This document shows, in pieces, positions 17,145 through 28,277 of a stretch of DNA of 64,000 nucleotides; position 1 is the first letter of the stretch, and each line of letters starts with the position of its first letter. The notes beneath the pieces were generated by a model, which was not told the DNA's origin, ran no database searches, and saw only the letters and a list, made by a program, of their open reading frames with translations. Made by a program: the position numbers and the translations under genes. This DNA is from Duganella sacchari (lineage in GTDB: Bacteria > Pseudomonadota > Gammaproteobacteria > Burkholderiales > Burkholderiaceae_D): positions 124,001 to 188,000 of the forward strand of contig NZ_FRCX01000010.1 in NCBI RefSeq assembly GCF_900143065.1, read 5' to 3'.

Positions 17145-18334
17145 GCAACGCCGCCTACGGCCTGCTGGGCGCACCACTGGCGATGGCGGCGCTGCCGCTG
17201 TTCGTCCAGCTGCCCGCCTACTACGCCACACATCTCGGCGTGGCGCTGGCGCCGCTCGGTGGCGTGCTATTTGCCGCACGCCTGATCGACATGCTGCAAG
17301 ATCCGCTGCTCGGCCATCTGCTCGACCGCGCGCAGGCGCAGCAGCGGCGCTGGATGGCGCTCGGCGCCGCCGTCCTGGCACTGGCGTTTGCGGCGCTGTG
17401 GCTGCCGCCACAAGCTGGCGCACCGGGTGCTTGGCTGGCGTTGATGCTGGTCCTGGCCTACGGTGCGCACAGCCTGGTCAACATCGCGTATCTGGCATGG
17501 GGCGCACATTTGCCCCGCGCGCTGGGTGCGGTGGCCTGGCGCGAGGGCATGGGATTGGCCGGCATGCTGGCAGCCAGCCTGGTGCCAGCCGCAATACTTG
17601 CTGGCGACGCCGCGCAGGTACGTCCCCGCCTGGCCGTCTACAGCCTGGTCTATGCGCTGCTGCTCTTGCTGGCCATGCTGGTCCTGCTGCGCTACGCACC
17701 GCCCGCAGCATCCCGCACTGCACCGCAGGGCTGGCGCGACACCCTGCGCGAACTGACACGCAATCGTGCAGTGCGCGCCCTGCTGCTGCCCTACTTCCTG
17801 AACGCGCTGTCGGTCGCGGTACCCGCCACGCTGGCGCTGTTCTACATCGGCGACCAGCTAGGGGCACCACAGCAGGCGGGCGTGTTCCTGGCCTGCTATT
17901 TCGGCGCGGCTGCCTGCGGCTTGCCGGCATGGACAGCGCTGGCGCGCAAACTGGGACCGCTGCGCTGCTGGCGTCTGGGCATGCTGTTGTCGGTTGCCGG
18001 ATTCTGCGGCGCCGCCCTGCTCGGGCCGGGCGACCTGCTGGCGTATGGCGCGGTCTGCATCGCAGCTGGTGCGGCACTGGGCGCCGACCTGGCGCTGCCG
18101 CCCGTGTTGCTGGGGCGCGCCTTGGGCGCGCATCTTGGCGCGGGCGCCGGATTCGGCATCTTCACACTGCTCGGCAAACTGGCGCTGGCACTGGCCGGCC
18201 TGTCGCTGCCGCTGCTGGCGTGGCTGGGCTATCAGCCGGGCCATGGCGGCGGCCCCAGCCTGACGCTGGCTTACGCGGTACTCCCCTGTTTTCTTAAATT
18301 GCTGGCTATTGCGGCCTCCAGGAGCACGACATGA
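17141..18334 (+). CDS. MFS transporter of the GPH/MelB-like type
   Basis: This 397-residue membrane protein has about 12 predicted transmembrane helices. The early motif 'FAARLIDMLQDPLLGHLLDRAQAQQRRW' has the 'D..DP..G...D' pattern of the glycoside-pentoside-hexuronide (MelB-like) branch. Despite the name, members of this branch in lipid operons have no known sugar substrate; a lipid or lysolipid substrate is a guess from context. It overlaps the chalcone-isomerase-like gene and the DUF3833 gene by 4 bp each. Confidence 0.85.
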   Translation: MSNAAYGLLGAPLAMAALPLFVQLPAYYATHLGVALAPLGGVLFAARLIDMLQDPLLGHLLDRAQAQQRRWMALGAAVLALAFAALWLPPQAGAPGAWLALMLVLAYGAHSLVNIAYLAWGAHLPRALGAVAWREGMGLAGMLAASLVPAAILAGDAAQVRPRLAVYSLVYALLLLLAMLVLLRYAPPAASRTAPQGWRDTLRELTRNRAVRALLLPYFLNALSVAVPATLALFYIGDQLGAPQQAGVFLACYFGAAACGLPAWTALARKLGPLRCWRLGMLLSVAGFCGAALLGPGDLLAYGAVCIAAGAALGADLALPPVLLGRALGAHLGAGAGFGIFTLLGKLALALAGLSLPLLAWLGYQPGHGGGPSLTLAYAVLPCFLKLLAIAASRSTT

Positions 18335-18864
18335 AACGACAATGCATAGCCTTACTGGCAGCCCTGCTGGCCGGTTGCACCGGTCCCGACGTCCAGCACT
18401 ACAAGTCGGTGACACCGGCGCTGGACCTGGCCGACTACTTCAACGGCACCACCGATGCCTGGGGCATGTTCCAGCGCAGGAATGGCGAGGTGGCCAAGCG
18501 CTTCCACGTCGAGATCACCGGCGTGAGTGAGCAGGACAAGCTGACGCTGGACGAACGCTTCCGCTACGACGACGGCAGCACCCAGCAACGCGTCTGGCAT
18601 CTTGCGCGTAGTGCCGATGGCCTGTGGCGCGGCACGGCGGCCGACGTCAAGGGCGAGGCGCAAGGTGAAGTGGCGGGCAATGCGCTGCGCTGGCAGTACA
18701 CGCTGCTGCTGCCGGTCGATGGCAGCACTTACGAAATGCAGTTTGACGACTGGATGTTCCTGATCGACCGCTGCACCATGATGAACCGCGCCAGCATGCG
18801 CAAGTTCGGCGTGGAGCTGGGCCAGGTAACCCTGACTTTCCGGAGGCGCGCATGCGTCCCCTGA
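18331..18864 (+). CDS. DUF3833 family lipoprotein
   Basis: The protein is 177 residues long with a short lipoprotein signal; the lipobox is 'ALLAGC' with the lipidated Cys at residue 16. The mature part, starting 'GPDVQHYKSVTPALDLADYFNGTTDAWG' and including 'MQFDDWMFLIDRCTMMNRASMRKFGVELGQVTLTF', fits DUF3833. These proteins are found in the same lipid/photolyase clusters in many proteobacteria and probably sit at the outer membrane. The structure suggests a lipocalin-like barrel, but no function is proven. It overlaps the next gene by 13 bp. Confidence 0.85.
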   Translation: MKRQCIALLAALLAGCTGPDVQHYKSVTPALDLADYFNGTTDAWGMFQRRNGEVAKRFHVEITGVSEQDKLTLDERFRYDDGSTQQRVWHLARSADGLWRGTAADVKGEAQGEVAGNALRWQYTLLLPVDGSTYEMQFDDWMFLIDRCTMMNRASMRKFGVELGQVTLTFRRRACVP

Positions 18865-19628
18865 ACCATCCATTGCGCGACTGGGCCGGACTGCGGGTCT
18901 GGGTGATCGGCGCGTCCAGCGGCATTGGTGCGGCGCTGGCCGTGGAGGCACTGCTGGCGGGTGCGCGCGTGGCGTTGTCGGCGCGCCGTACCGAACGCCT
19001 GCAAGCCGTGGCCAGCGGCCATCCGCAAGCGCTGGTGGCGCCGTTCGATATCCTCGACGCACAGGCCTGGCATGCGCGCCATGAACAGATCTGCCAGCTG
19101 TTCGGCGGCATCGACCTGATTGTGTTCTGCGCAGCCGACTACCATCCCGAACGCAGCTGGGAAGTGAATGCCGAAGGCGCCGCCCGCACGCTGCAGACCA
19201 ATCTGGGCAGCGTCTACACCGGCCTGTCGACGGTGCTGCCGGCCATGCTGGCGCGCGGCAGCGGCGGTATTGCCATCGTGGCCAGCGTGGCCGGCTACTT
19301 CGGCCTGCCCAATGCCAGCGTGTATGGTCCCAGCAAGGCAGCGCTCATCAATCTGGCGGAACTGCTGTATGTGGACCTGCGTCCGCGTGGCCTGAGCGTG
19401 TATCTGATTAATCCCGGCTTCGTGCAAACCTCGCTGACCGCCAAGAACGACTTCACCATGCCGGCGCTGCAAACACCGCAGGCAGCAGCGCGCGCGATCC
19501 GCCGCGGGCTGGCCTCGGGCCGCTTCGAAATCCACTTCCCGCGCCGCTTTACGCTGGCGCTCAAATTTTTGCGCTGGCTGCCCTACCGCCTGCGCTTCCC
19601 GCTGATATCACGACTGGTACACCCATGA
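18852..19628 (+). CDS. Short-chain dehydrogenase/reductase (SDR)
   Basis: This is a 258-residue classical SDR. The NAD(P)-binding motif is GASSGIG at residues 20-26. The catalytic triad is S145, Y158 and K162 ('YGPSK'). 'SARRTERLQ' after beta-2 suggests NADPH preference. A basic, hydrophobic C-terminal tail ('FTLALKFLRWLPYRLRFPLISRLV') suggests membrane association, fitting a lipid substrate. The gene overlaps both neighbours (13 and 4 bp). The substrate is unknown. Confidence 0.9.
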   Translation: MRPLNHPLRDWAGLRVWVIGASSGIGAALAVEALLAGARVALSARRTERLQAVASGHPQALVAPFDILDAQAWHARHEQICQLFGGIDLIVFCAADYHPERSWEVNAEGAARTLQTNLGSVYTGLSTVLPAMLARGSGGIAIVASVAGYFGLPNASVYGPSKAALINLAELLYVDLRPRGLSVYLINPGFVQTSLTAKNDFTMPALQTPQAAARAIRRGLASGRFEIHFPRRFTLALKFLRWLPYRLRFPLISRLVHP

Positions 19629-20053
19629 CCCAACTTGACGCACTGCTCGACTGGTACGCCACCATGACGCCGCAAAGCATCAGCCGCGCCGCCGAACTGT
19701 ATGCTGCCGACGCCCACTTCCGTGATCCGTTCAACGATGTGCGCGGCGTCGCCGCCATCGAAACCATCATGCGCCACATGTTTGCGCACACGGACAACCC
19801 GCACTTCATCATCGGCGAGCGCATCGCACAAGGTGAGCAGGCCTTTGCCACGTGGACCTTTGTCTGCACGCTGCGTGGCCGCATCTACGAGATTGCAGGC
19901 GCCTCGCATTTCCGCTTTAACCACGAAGGCCAGGTGACACTGCACCGCGACTACTGGGATGCGGCCGAAGAGCTGCTGCAAAAGCTGCCGGTCGTCGGTG
20001 CGCCCATCCGCTGGCTGCGCCGCCGCTTTGCCGCAGTCCCGCCGCAACCATGA
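19625..20053 (+). CDS. SnoaL-like / NTF2-superfamily protein
   Basis: This 142-residue protein has the cone-shaped NTF2-like fold signature: 'LLDWYATMTPQSISRAAELYAADAHFRDPFNDVRG' at the start and 'FRFNHEGQVTLHRDYWDAAEELL' near the end. Members bind small hydrophobic molecules, and some isomerise or hydrate them. In this operon it is a likely accessory to lipid modification; no catalytic residues can be assigned. It overlaps the SDR and photolyase genes by 4 bp each, so it belongs to the coupled chain. Confidence 0.85.
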   Translation: MTQLDALLDWYATMTPQSISRAAELYAADAHFRDPFNDVRGVAAIETIMRHMFAHTDNPHFIIGERIAQGEQAFATWTFVCTLRGRIYEIAGASHFRFNHEGQVTLHRDYWDAAEELLQKLPVVGAPIRWLRRRFAAVPPQP

Positions 20054-21579
20054 CGACACTGCGCCTGATACTGGGCGACCAGCTCAACGGCCAGCACAGC
20101 TGGTACAGCAAGGTGCGCGACGATGTAGTGTACGTGATGATGGAAGTGCGCCAGGAGACTGACTACGTGCTGCACCATGCGCAGAAGATCATCGCCATCT
20201 TTGCCGCCATGCGCGACTTTGCCGCGCGCCTGCGCGCCAGCGGCCACGTGGTCCACTACCTGGCCATCGACGACCAAGACAATGTGCAGTCCTTGCCGGA
20301 CAACCTGGACGCGCTGCTGGCCCGCTACCAGGCCAGTGCCTTCGAATGGCAGGCGCCCGATGAATGGCGGCTCGATGAACAGCTGCGCGCGTATGCAGCG
20401 GCGCTGGCAATTACCACCGGCATGGCCGATACCGAGCATTTCTACAGCGCGCGCGACGACGCTGCAGGTTTTTTCGGGCAGCGCGGCAGCTGGGTGATGG
20501 AGCACTTTTACCGCCACATGCGTCTGCGCCACCGCATCATGGTCAGCGAGACCGGCGCACCGGCGGGTGGCCAGTGGAACTTCGATCAGGACAACCGCGA
20601 GGCGTGGCCCGGCATGCCGTGGGAGCCAGCCGATCCCCGTCCCCGCCACGATCACAGCGCACTGTGGGCCGCCATTGAAGATGCGGGTGCGCGCAGCTTC
20701 GGCCAGCCGCAGGCCCGCGACTTCCGCTGGCCGCTGAACCAAGAGGAAGCGCTGGTGCAGCTGGAAGCGTTCGTCCAGCACGCGCTTCCCCATTTCGGCC
20801 GATTTCAGGACGCCATGAGCTACAAGGCCTGGCGCCTGTTCCATTCACTGCTGTCGTTTGCGATGAACGTGAAGCTGCTGTCGCCACGCACCGTGGTCCA
20901 GCGTGTCGAACAGGCCTGGCGCGACGGCCACGCGCCCATCGCCGCTGCCGAAGGCTACATCCGGCAAATCCTCGGCTGGCGGGAATACGTGCGTGGCGTG
21001 TACTGGTATCGCATGCCGGGCTATGTCGAGCTGAATGTGTTTGACCACCACACGCCGCTGCCGCACTGGTTCTGGGATGGGCAAACCCGCATGCGCTGTC
21101 TGGCCAGCGCCATCGGCCAGTCGCTGGAGCATGCGCACAGCCATCACATCAACCGGCTAATGGTGATCGGGAATTTTGCCCTGCTGGCCGGGATCTCGCC
21201 GCAAGCGCTGCACCAGTGGTACCTGGGCATTTACATCGATGCCTTCGAATGGGTGGAAGCGCCCAACACGCTGGGCATGAGCCAATATGCCGATGGCGGC
21301 CTGCTGGCCACCAAGCCATATATCTCCAGCGCCGCCTATATCGACCGCATGAGCGACTATTGCAAGGGCTGCCACTACGACAAGAAGCAGCGCGTCGGCG
21401 AGCGTGCCTGTCCGTATAACGCACTGTACTGGGATTTTTTGGAACGCAACCGCCCTCGCCTGGAGAGCAATCACCGCTTGCAGATGCCGTACAAGCAGTT
21501 GCAACGTTTCAGCGCGCAGGACCTGGCGGCGATCCGCGAACGTTCGCTCAGCCTGCGGTCCAACCTCAACGCAGCATAG
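20050..21579 (+). CDS. Iron-sulfur cryptochrome/photolyase (prokaryotic (6-4) photolyase family)
   Basis: This 509-residue flavoprotein of the FeS-BCP family repairs UV (6-4) photoproducts in its characterised members. Four cysteines fit the [4Fe-4S] ligands: C350, C438, C441 and C454 ('CKGCHYD...ERACPYN'). As I recall, these are the same residue numbers as in Agrobacterium PhrB. The FAD-binding C-terminal domain includes 'GWREYVRGVYWYRMPGY' and 'HSHHINRLMVIGNFALLAGI'. The N-terminal antenna domain starts 'LRLILGDQLNGQHSWY'. It is the last gene of the operon and overlaps the convergent M50-like gene by 14 bp. The position in a lipid operon suggests a light or singlet-oxygen response. Confidence 0.92.
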   Translation: MTTLRLILGDQLNGQHSWYSKVRDDVVYVMMEVRQETDYVLHHAQKIIAIFAAMRDFAARLRASGHVVHYLAIDDQDNVQSLPDNLDALLARYQASAFEWQAPDEWRLDEQLRAYAAALAITTGMADTEHFYSARDDAAGFFGQRGSWVMEHFYRHMRLRHRIMVSETGAPAGGQWNFDQDNREAWPGMPWEPADPRPRHDHSALWAAIEDAGARSFGQPQARDFRWPLNQEEALVQLEAFVQHALPHFGRFQDAMSYKAWRLFHSLLSFAMNVKLLSPRTVVQRVEQAWRDGHAPIAAAEGYIRQILGWREYVRGVYWYRMPGYVELNVFDHHTPLPHWFWDGQTRMRCLASAIGQSLEHAHSHHINRLMVIGNFALLAGISPQALHQWYLGIYIDAFEWVEAPNTLGMSQYADGGLLATKPYISSAAYIDRMSDYCKGCHYDKKQRVGERACPYNALYWDFLERNRPRLESNHRLQMPYKQLQRFSAQDLAAIRERSLSLRSNLNAA

Positions 21580-22099
21580 CCAAGGTCCACCAGCCTGCGC
21601 CGGCGATCACCACATACGGCCAGGAACGCAGCGAGATTTTCCAGTCGGTGGTCGACGGCCAGCATGCCAGGAACTGCGGCGCGATGGCAAACGCCAGCGC
21701 TACATCGATCCATTGAAAGTGTAAACCGCTGCGGGTGCGCCACCAGGCCACCACAAACGGCAGCAGCACCACCAGAAACGGCGCCAGCGCCGACGGCGCC
21801 GCGTTATACCAGCGCACCCGCGTCAGCCGCACCGATCCCAGCTCCCAGCCCTGCCCGATGCGCCGGGGGATCACGGTAAATGCCGCCGGGCGCGCGCCCG
21901 TCAGCAAGCCGGCGACAAAGTGCGCCAGTTCATGACAGATCGTTCCCGCCAGGGTGAAGAGAAAAAAGAAGGGATGCCGCGCGGACAAGGCACGGATCAG
22001 CAGCGCCAGCAACAGCGACGGCGCCAGGTAAATCAGCAGGTCGCGGTGGTTGCAGAACCACGTGGGCGCGAGCACGCTACATTCAAACAGGCTGCTCAT
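21566..22099 (-). CDS. M50-like integral membrane metallopeptidase
   Basis: This 177-residue membrane protein has about four transmembrane segments. A zinc-protease motif HELAH (H56-E57-L-A-H60) lies inside the second helix, as in site-2 proteases and related M50-like proteins. A matching Asp-containing LDG motif is not evident, so activity is uncertain. I chose the ATG at 22099 because GAGGA precedes it by 6-7 bp; a GTG at 22114 is an alternative. It overlaps the photolyase 3' end. The substrate is unknown. Confidence 0.72.
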   Translation of the reverse strand: MSSLFECSVLAPTWFCNHRDLLIYLAPSLLLALLIRALSARHPFFFLFTLAGTICHELAHFVAGLLTGARPAAFTVIPRRIGQGWELGSVRLTRVRWYNAAPSALAPFLVVLLPFVVAWWRTRSGLHFQWIDVALAFAIAPQFLACWPSTTDWKISLRSWPYVVIAGAGWWTLAMLR

Positions 22100-22168
22100 G
22101 CGGCATCCTCGCACGGACGCCGCAGGCAGTCAATCTCGCTCCCGCGCAGGCGGAAGCGAGACATCTTC

Positions 22169-24397
<2,229 letters not shown>

Positions 24398-24509
24398 GTT
24401 CATTCCCTCATAAACGATCGGTGCTTGGAGTTAATTCCGCCCGTTATTTTAAACTGTCCCACACCGGTTTGTGCAAAAGATGCCACAGTCTCGATAGGGC
24501 CCCTTGTCA

Positions 24510-24607
24510 TCATACAACTTTCCTGCGTACCAATACGTAGAGTGTGCTTTCAAATCAACAAGTTAAACGTTTATTCGCAAAATAGCAGTAGATAACCAGT
24601 TGTATGA
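24510..24607. promoter_or_regulatory. Widely spaced inverted repeat, probable operator pair upstream of the transporter gene
   Basis: TCATACAACT (24510-24519) and its exact complement AGTTGTATGA (24598-24607) are spaced 88 bp centre to centre. An imperfect dyad CTGCGTA-CCAA-TACGTAG lies between them (24523-24540). The right arm overlaps a possible -35 (TTGTAT) of the MFS gene's promoter. Two distant arms suggest a looping repressor or two half-sites; the regulator is not in the window. Confidence 0.45.
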
Positions 24608-24655
24608 CGTCTGATATCTAAGCTATAGTCATCGGACTAAAAGCAAGGAGACCGT

Positions 24656-26017
24656 ATGACCACGCAACCCACTCAGGCCAGCCGTGTACGCTGGCTGATC
24701 CTGGCAGTCCTGTTCGCTGTCACCACCATCAACTACGCTGACCGCGCCACCATTGCCATTGCCGGCCCCGAACTGAAGAAATTGCTGGGACTGTCGCCGG
24801 TGCAAATGGGCTTTGTGTTCTCGGCCTTTGCGTGGTCATATGTGTTGGCACAATTGCCAGGCGGCTGGCTGCTCGACCGCTTTGGTTCAAAAATCACCTA
24901 TTTCTTCAGTATATTCCTTTGGTCGTTATTCACCATGTTAATGGGGAGCGTGGGCTTCTTTACCGGCGCCACGGCGGTAGCGGCGTTGTTTATTCTGCGC
25001 CTGCTGATCGGCGCGGCGGAAGCGCCCTCCTTCCCGGGCAACTCGCGCATCGCCTCCTCGTGGTTCCCCACCAATGAACGCGGCACGGCGGCCGCCATCT
25101 TCAACTCGGCCCAGTATTTTGCGACCGTGCTGTTCGCACCCATCATGGGCTGGCTGGTGCACAGCTTCGGCTGGGAAAGCGTGTTCTTCGTCATGGGCGG
25201 CCTCGGCGTGATCATGGCCTTCATCTGGCTCAAGACCATTTACGGCCCCAAAGACCACCCGCGCGCCAACGCAGCCGAAGTCGCCTATATTGCAGCGGGC
25301 GGCGCACTGGTCGACCTGGAGAGCAAGGACAAGGCAGCGGCCACCACCAAGCTCGATACCTGGTCCTGCATCAAGCAGCTGCTAGGCAACCGCATGCTGC
25401 TGGGCGTGTATATCGGCCAGTACTGCATCAACACCCTGACCTATTTCTTCCTGACCTGGTTCCCCGTGTATCTGGTCACCGAACGCCATATGACGATCCT
25501 GAAGGCTGGCTTTGTGGCCGCGCTGCCCGCCGTGGCAGGCTTCCTCGGCGGCGTGCTGGGCGGCGTGATTTCGGACCGCATGATCAAGTCGGGCAAATCG
25601 CTGTCGGTGGCGCGCAAGACGCCCATCGTGTGCGGCATGCTGCTGTCAACCTGCATGATCGTGGCCAATTATGTGGAGGCAGACTGGGTCGTGATCCTGG
25701 TGATGTCGCTGGCCTTCTTCGGCAAAGGCATCGGTGCACTGGGCTGGGCGGTGGTGGCCGACACCTCGCCGAAAGAAGCCGGCGGCATGAGCGGCGCGCT
25801 GTTCAACACGTTCGGCAATACGGCCGGCATCACCACGCCGATAGTGATTGGCTACATCCTGGAGCAGACCGGTTCCTTCGCCGGTGCGCTGGTATTCGTC
25901 GGCGCCAACGCGCTGGTGACCATCCTGTGCTACCTGCTGATGGTGGGCGAGATCAAGCGTTTCGAGTTCAAAACGCCGGTGATGCGCAGGATCGAAGAGG
26001 ACCGCGCAGCAGCTTAA
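24656..26017 (+). CDS. MFS transporter, anion:cation symporter family (sugar-acid type)
   Basis: This is a 453-residue transporter with 12 predicted helices. 'TTINYADRATIAIAGPELKKLLGLSPVQMGFVFSAFAWSYVLAQLPGGWLLDRFG' in the first helices is characteristic of the ACS family that imports D-glucarate, galactarate, galactonate and similar acids. 'APSFPGNSRIASSWFPTNERGTA' is another conserved segment. An AAGGAGACC ribosome site lies just upstream. The gene is single; a catabolic operon is not adjacent, so the substrate remains open. The distant inverted repeats upstream suggest substrate-controlled expression. Confidence 0.88.
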   Translation: MTTQPTQASRVRWLILAVLFAVTTINYADRATIAIAGPELKKLLGLSPVQMGFVFSAFAWSYVLAQLPGGWLLDRFGSKITYFFSIFLWSLFTMLMGSVGFFTGATAVAALFILRLLIGAAEAPSFPGNSRIASSWFPTNERGTAAAIFNSAQYFATVLFAPIMGWLVHSFGWESVFFVMGGLGVIMAFIWLKTIYGPKDHPRANAAEVAYIAAGGALVDLESKDKAAATTKLDTWSCIKQLLGNRMLLGVYIGQYCINTLTYFFLTWFPVYLVTERHMTILKAGFVAALPAVAGFLGGVLGGVISDRMIKSGKSLSVARKTPIVCGMLLSTCMIVANYVEADWVVILVMSLAFFGKGIGALGWAVVADTSPKEAGGMSGALFNTFGNTAGITTPIVIGYILEQTGSFAGALVFVGANALVTILCYLLMVGEIKRFEFKTPVMRRIEEDRAAA

Positions 26018-26078
26018 TCGCACAAGGCGGCCAACTTCGGGTAAATTGTCGGCTTACAATTTACCTTTCCAAAATATT

Positions 26079-28277
26079 ATGCCTCCACGGCCACGGTTTG
26101 CCTTCTCTTTGCGGTATGTACTGATTATGCTGACCGCACTCGGACTGCTGCCGCTGGCGCTGCTAGGCGGCTGGAGTTTGCACGCGGCCGGCGACTATAA
26201 GGAGCGCGAACAGGAGCGCTGGATGCTGGACCTGGCGCGCGCCCTGTCCAGTGCAGCTGATGCGGAACTGGATGGCACTGTCGCCACGCTGACCACGCTG
26301 GGCAGCACCCCTGCCCTGCAAAACGGCGACCTGCCCGCGCTCTACGCCGCTGCCAGCACGCTCGCCAGGGCGCAGCCGGACTGGCTGGGCGTGATCCTCA
26401 CCGACGATAGCGGCAAGATTCTGTTCCGCACCATGGACAGCTACGGCGCACCGCAAACCGCCGCGCCCGCCGATCCGGATAGCCTCAACCAGGTGTTGTC
26501 CACCCACCAGCCGGTGGCCGGCCGCATCGCCCGTGGCCCACGTGGCCGTGCGGCGTTCCCGGTGCGGGTCCCCATCACCGACGCCAAAGGCAAGCTCTAT
26601 ACCCTGACCGCCGTGATTCTGCCGGACCGCATGGTGCGCCTGATCGAACGCCAGCAGGTGCCCACCGACGCCATCATCGCCATCCGCGATGGCGCCCGCG
26701 CCACAGTGGCGCGCTCCCGCGACCAGAAAGGCCGGGTAGCCGATGCGCCAAGCAAGTCGCTGGTGGAACTCATGCGCGCCGGTCCGGAAGGCATCGGCAC
26801 CGCCGTCACGACCGAAGGCCAGCAAGTCGCTACCGCCTACACCACCTTGTCGCGCTATGGCTGGGCAGTGATTGTCGGCCGTCCCACTGACAAGCTGCGC
26901 GCGGCGGCGTTTGAGCGCATGGGCGTTTATGGCATCGGCATTGCCTTGTCGCTGCTGGGCTGCTTCTTACTGGCGTCGCTGCTGGCTAACCGGATTGTGC
27001 GGACCATCGAAGCGCTGCAGCAAGGCGCCGCCGCACTCGGCTCGGGCGCGCCGCTGACACTGGCGCCATCGTCCATCATCGAGATTGAGAACATCGGCAA
27101 AGCGCTGGAACAGGCCGAGCATCAGCGCAACGCGCAGGAACGCGAGCGCGCGCAGTTGCTGGATTCGCTGAACCGGGCGCTGGCCAGCCATCAGACCGCG
27201 CTGGCCGACGCGCGTGAAGCTGGCCGCGCGAAAGACGAATTTCTCGCGGTGCTGGGCCATGAGCTGCGTAATCCGCTCAGCCCCATCGTCACCTCGCTGG
27301 ACCTGATGGACTTCCGCGATGAGCCGGGCAACCGCCGTGAACGCGGTGTGATGCGGCGCCAGGTACAGCATCTGCGCCGCCTGGTGGATGATTTGCTGGA
27401 CGTCTCGCGCATCACCTCAGGCAAGCTGCAGATCGACGCCACGCCCGTCAACCTGGCTGACGTGGTGCGGCATGCGGTCACCACCTCCTCTGGCCAGCAA
27501 ATCAGCATGTCGACGCCTGCTGCGGTATGGGTGATGGGCGATGGCAGCCGTCTGACACAGGTACTCAACAACCTGCTGTCGAACGCGGAGCGTTTTGGCA
27601 GCAGCGCCACGCAAGTCACGCTCACTGTTGATGCCACCCACGCGCGGCTGGTGGTCAGCGATAACGGCATCGGCATGAGCGAAGAGTTGATGGCACGCGT
27701 GTTTGAACCGTTCCAGCAAGCGCCGCAATCTCTCGCACGCCGCACTGGCGGTCTGGGTCTGGGACTGGCCATCGTGCGCAAAATCGTTGAGCTGCACCAT
27801 GGTGAGGTCACCGTCTACAGCGCGGGCGCCGGCACAGGCAGCCGCTTTGAAGTCACATTGCCGCTGTCCGCAGCGCCCGCGCCGGAACCCTGCGCCATCG
27901 CCGCGCCGCATGTCGAAGGGCTGCAACTGCTGCTGGTTGATGACAATGTGGACGCCGCCGGCGCCGGCGCCGCTTTGCTGGAACTGCTGGGACATGAGGT
28001 GCGCGTCGCCCACAATGCAGCCGAAGCGCTGGACGCGGTGCGGCAGAAAATGCCGCAGGTGGCGATCCTGGATATCGGCCTGCCCGACATGGACGGCTAC
28101 GCCCTGGCTGCGGCCATCCGCCATCAGGCTGGCGATACGCCTCTGCGGTTGGTCGCGCTGACCGGCTATGGCCAGAAAGAAGACATCACGCGCGCCTACG
28201 AAGCGGACTTCGACCTGCACCTGACCAAGCCCGCCACCGTGGCCGACCTGCAGCGCGCTACAGCGCCGCTGACGTAG
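26079..28277 (+). CDS. Hybrid sensor histidine kinase/response regulator
   Basis: This 732-residue membrane kinase has TM1 at about residues 12-30, a periplasmic sensor of about 250 residues (double-Cache-like), TM2 near 285-305, and a HAMP-like linker with a coiled coil. A HisKA domain follows with phospho-accepting H394 in 'LAVLGHELRNPLSP'. The HATPase_c domain has N-box 'NNLLSNAERF', 'DNGIGM' and 'GGLGLGLAIV'. The C-terminal receiver domain has D665 in 'ILDIGLPDMDG'. I chose ATG 26079; a TTG 33 bp upstream is possible. No DNA-binding partner lies nearby, so the output is unknown. The 3' end overlaps the convergent hydrolase gene by 20 bp. Confidence 0.9.
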   Translation: MPPRPRFAFSLRYVLIMLTALGLLPLALLGGWSLHAAGDYKEREQERWMLDLARALSSAADAELDGTVATLTTLGSTPALQNGDLPALYAAASTLARAQPDWLGVILTDDSGKILFRTMDSYGAPQTAAPADPDSLNQVLSTHQPVAGRIARGPRGRAAFPVRVPITDAKGKLYTLTAVILPDRMVRLIERQQVPTDAIIAIRDGARATVARSRDQKGRVADAPSKSLVELMRAGPEGIGTAVTTEGQQVATAYTTLSRYGWAVIVGRPTDKLRAAAFERMGVYGIGIALSLLGCFLLASLLANRIVRTIEALQQGAAALGSGAPLTLAPSSIIEIENIGKALEQAEHQRNAQERERAQLLDSLNRALASHQTALADAREAGRAKDEFLAVLGHELRNPLSPIVTSLDLMDFRDEPGNRRERGVMRRQVQHLRRLVDDLLDVSRITSGKLQIDATPVNLADVVRHAVTTSSGQQISMSTPAAVWVMGDGSRLTQVLNNLLSNAERFGSSATQVTLTVDATHARLVVSDNGIGMSEELMARVFEPFQQAPQSLARRTGGLGLGLAIVRKIVELHHGEVTVYSAGAGTGSRFEVTLPLSAAPAPEPCAIAAPHVEGLQLLLVDDNVDAAGAGAALLELLGHEVRVAHNAAEALDAVRQKMPQVAILDIGLPDMDGYALAAAIRHQAGDTPLRLVALTGYGQKEDITRAYEADFDLHLTKPATVADLQRATAPLT

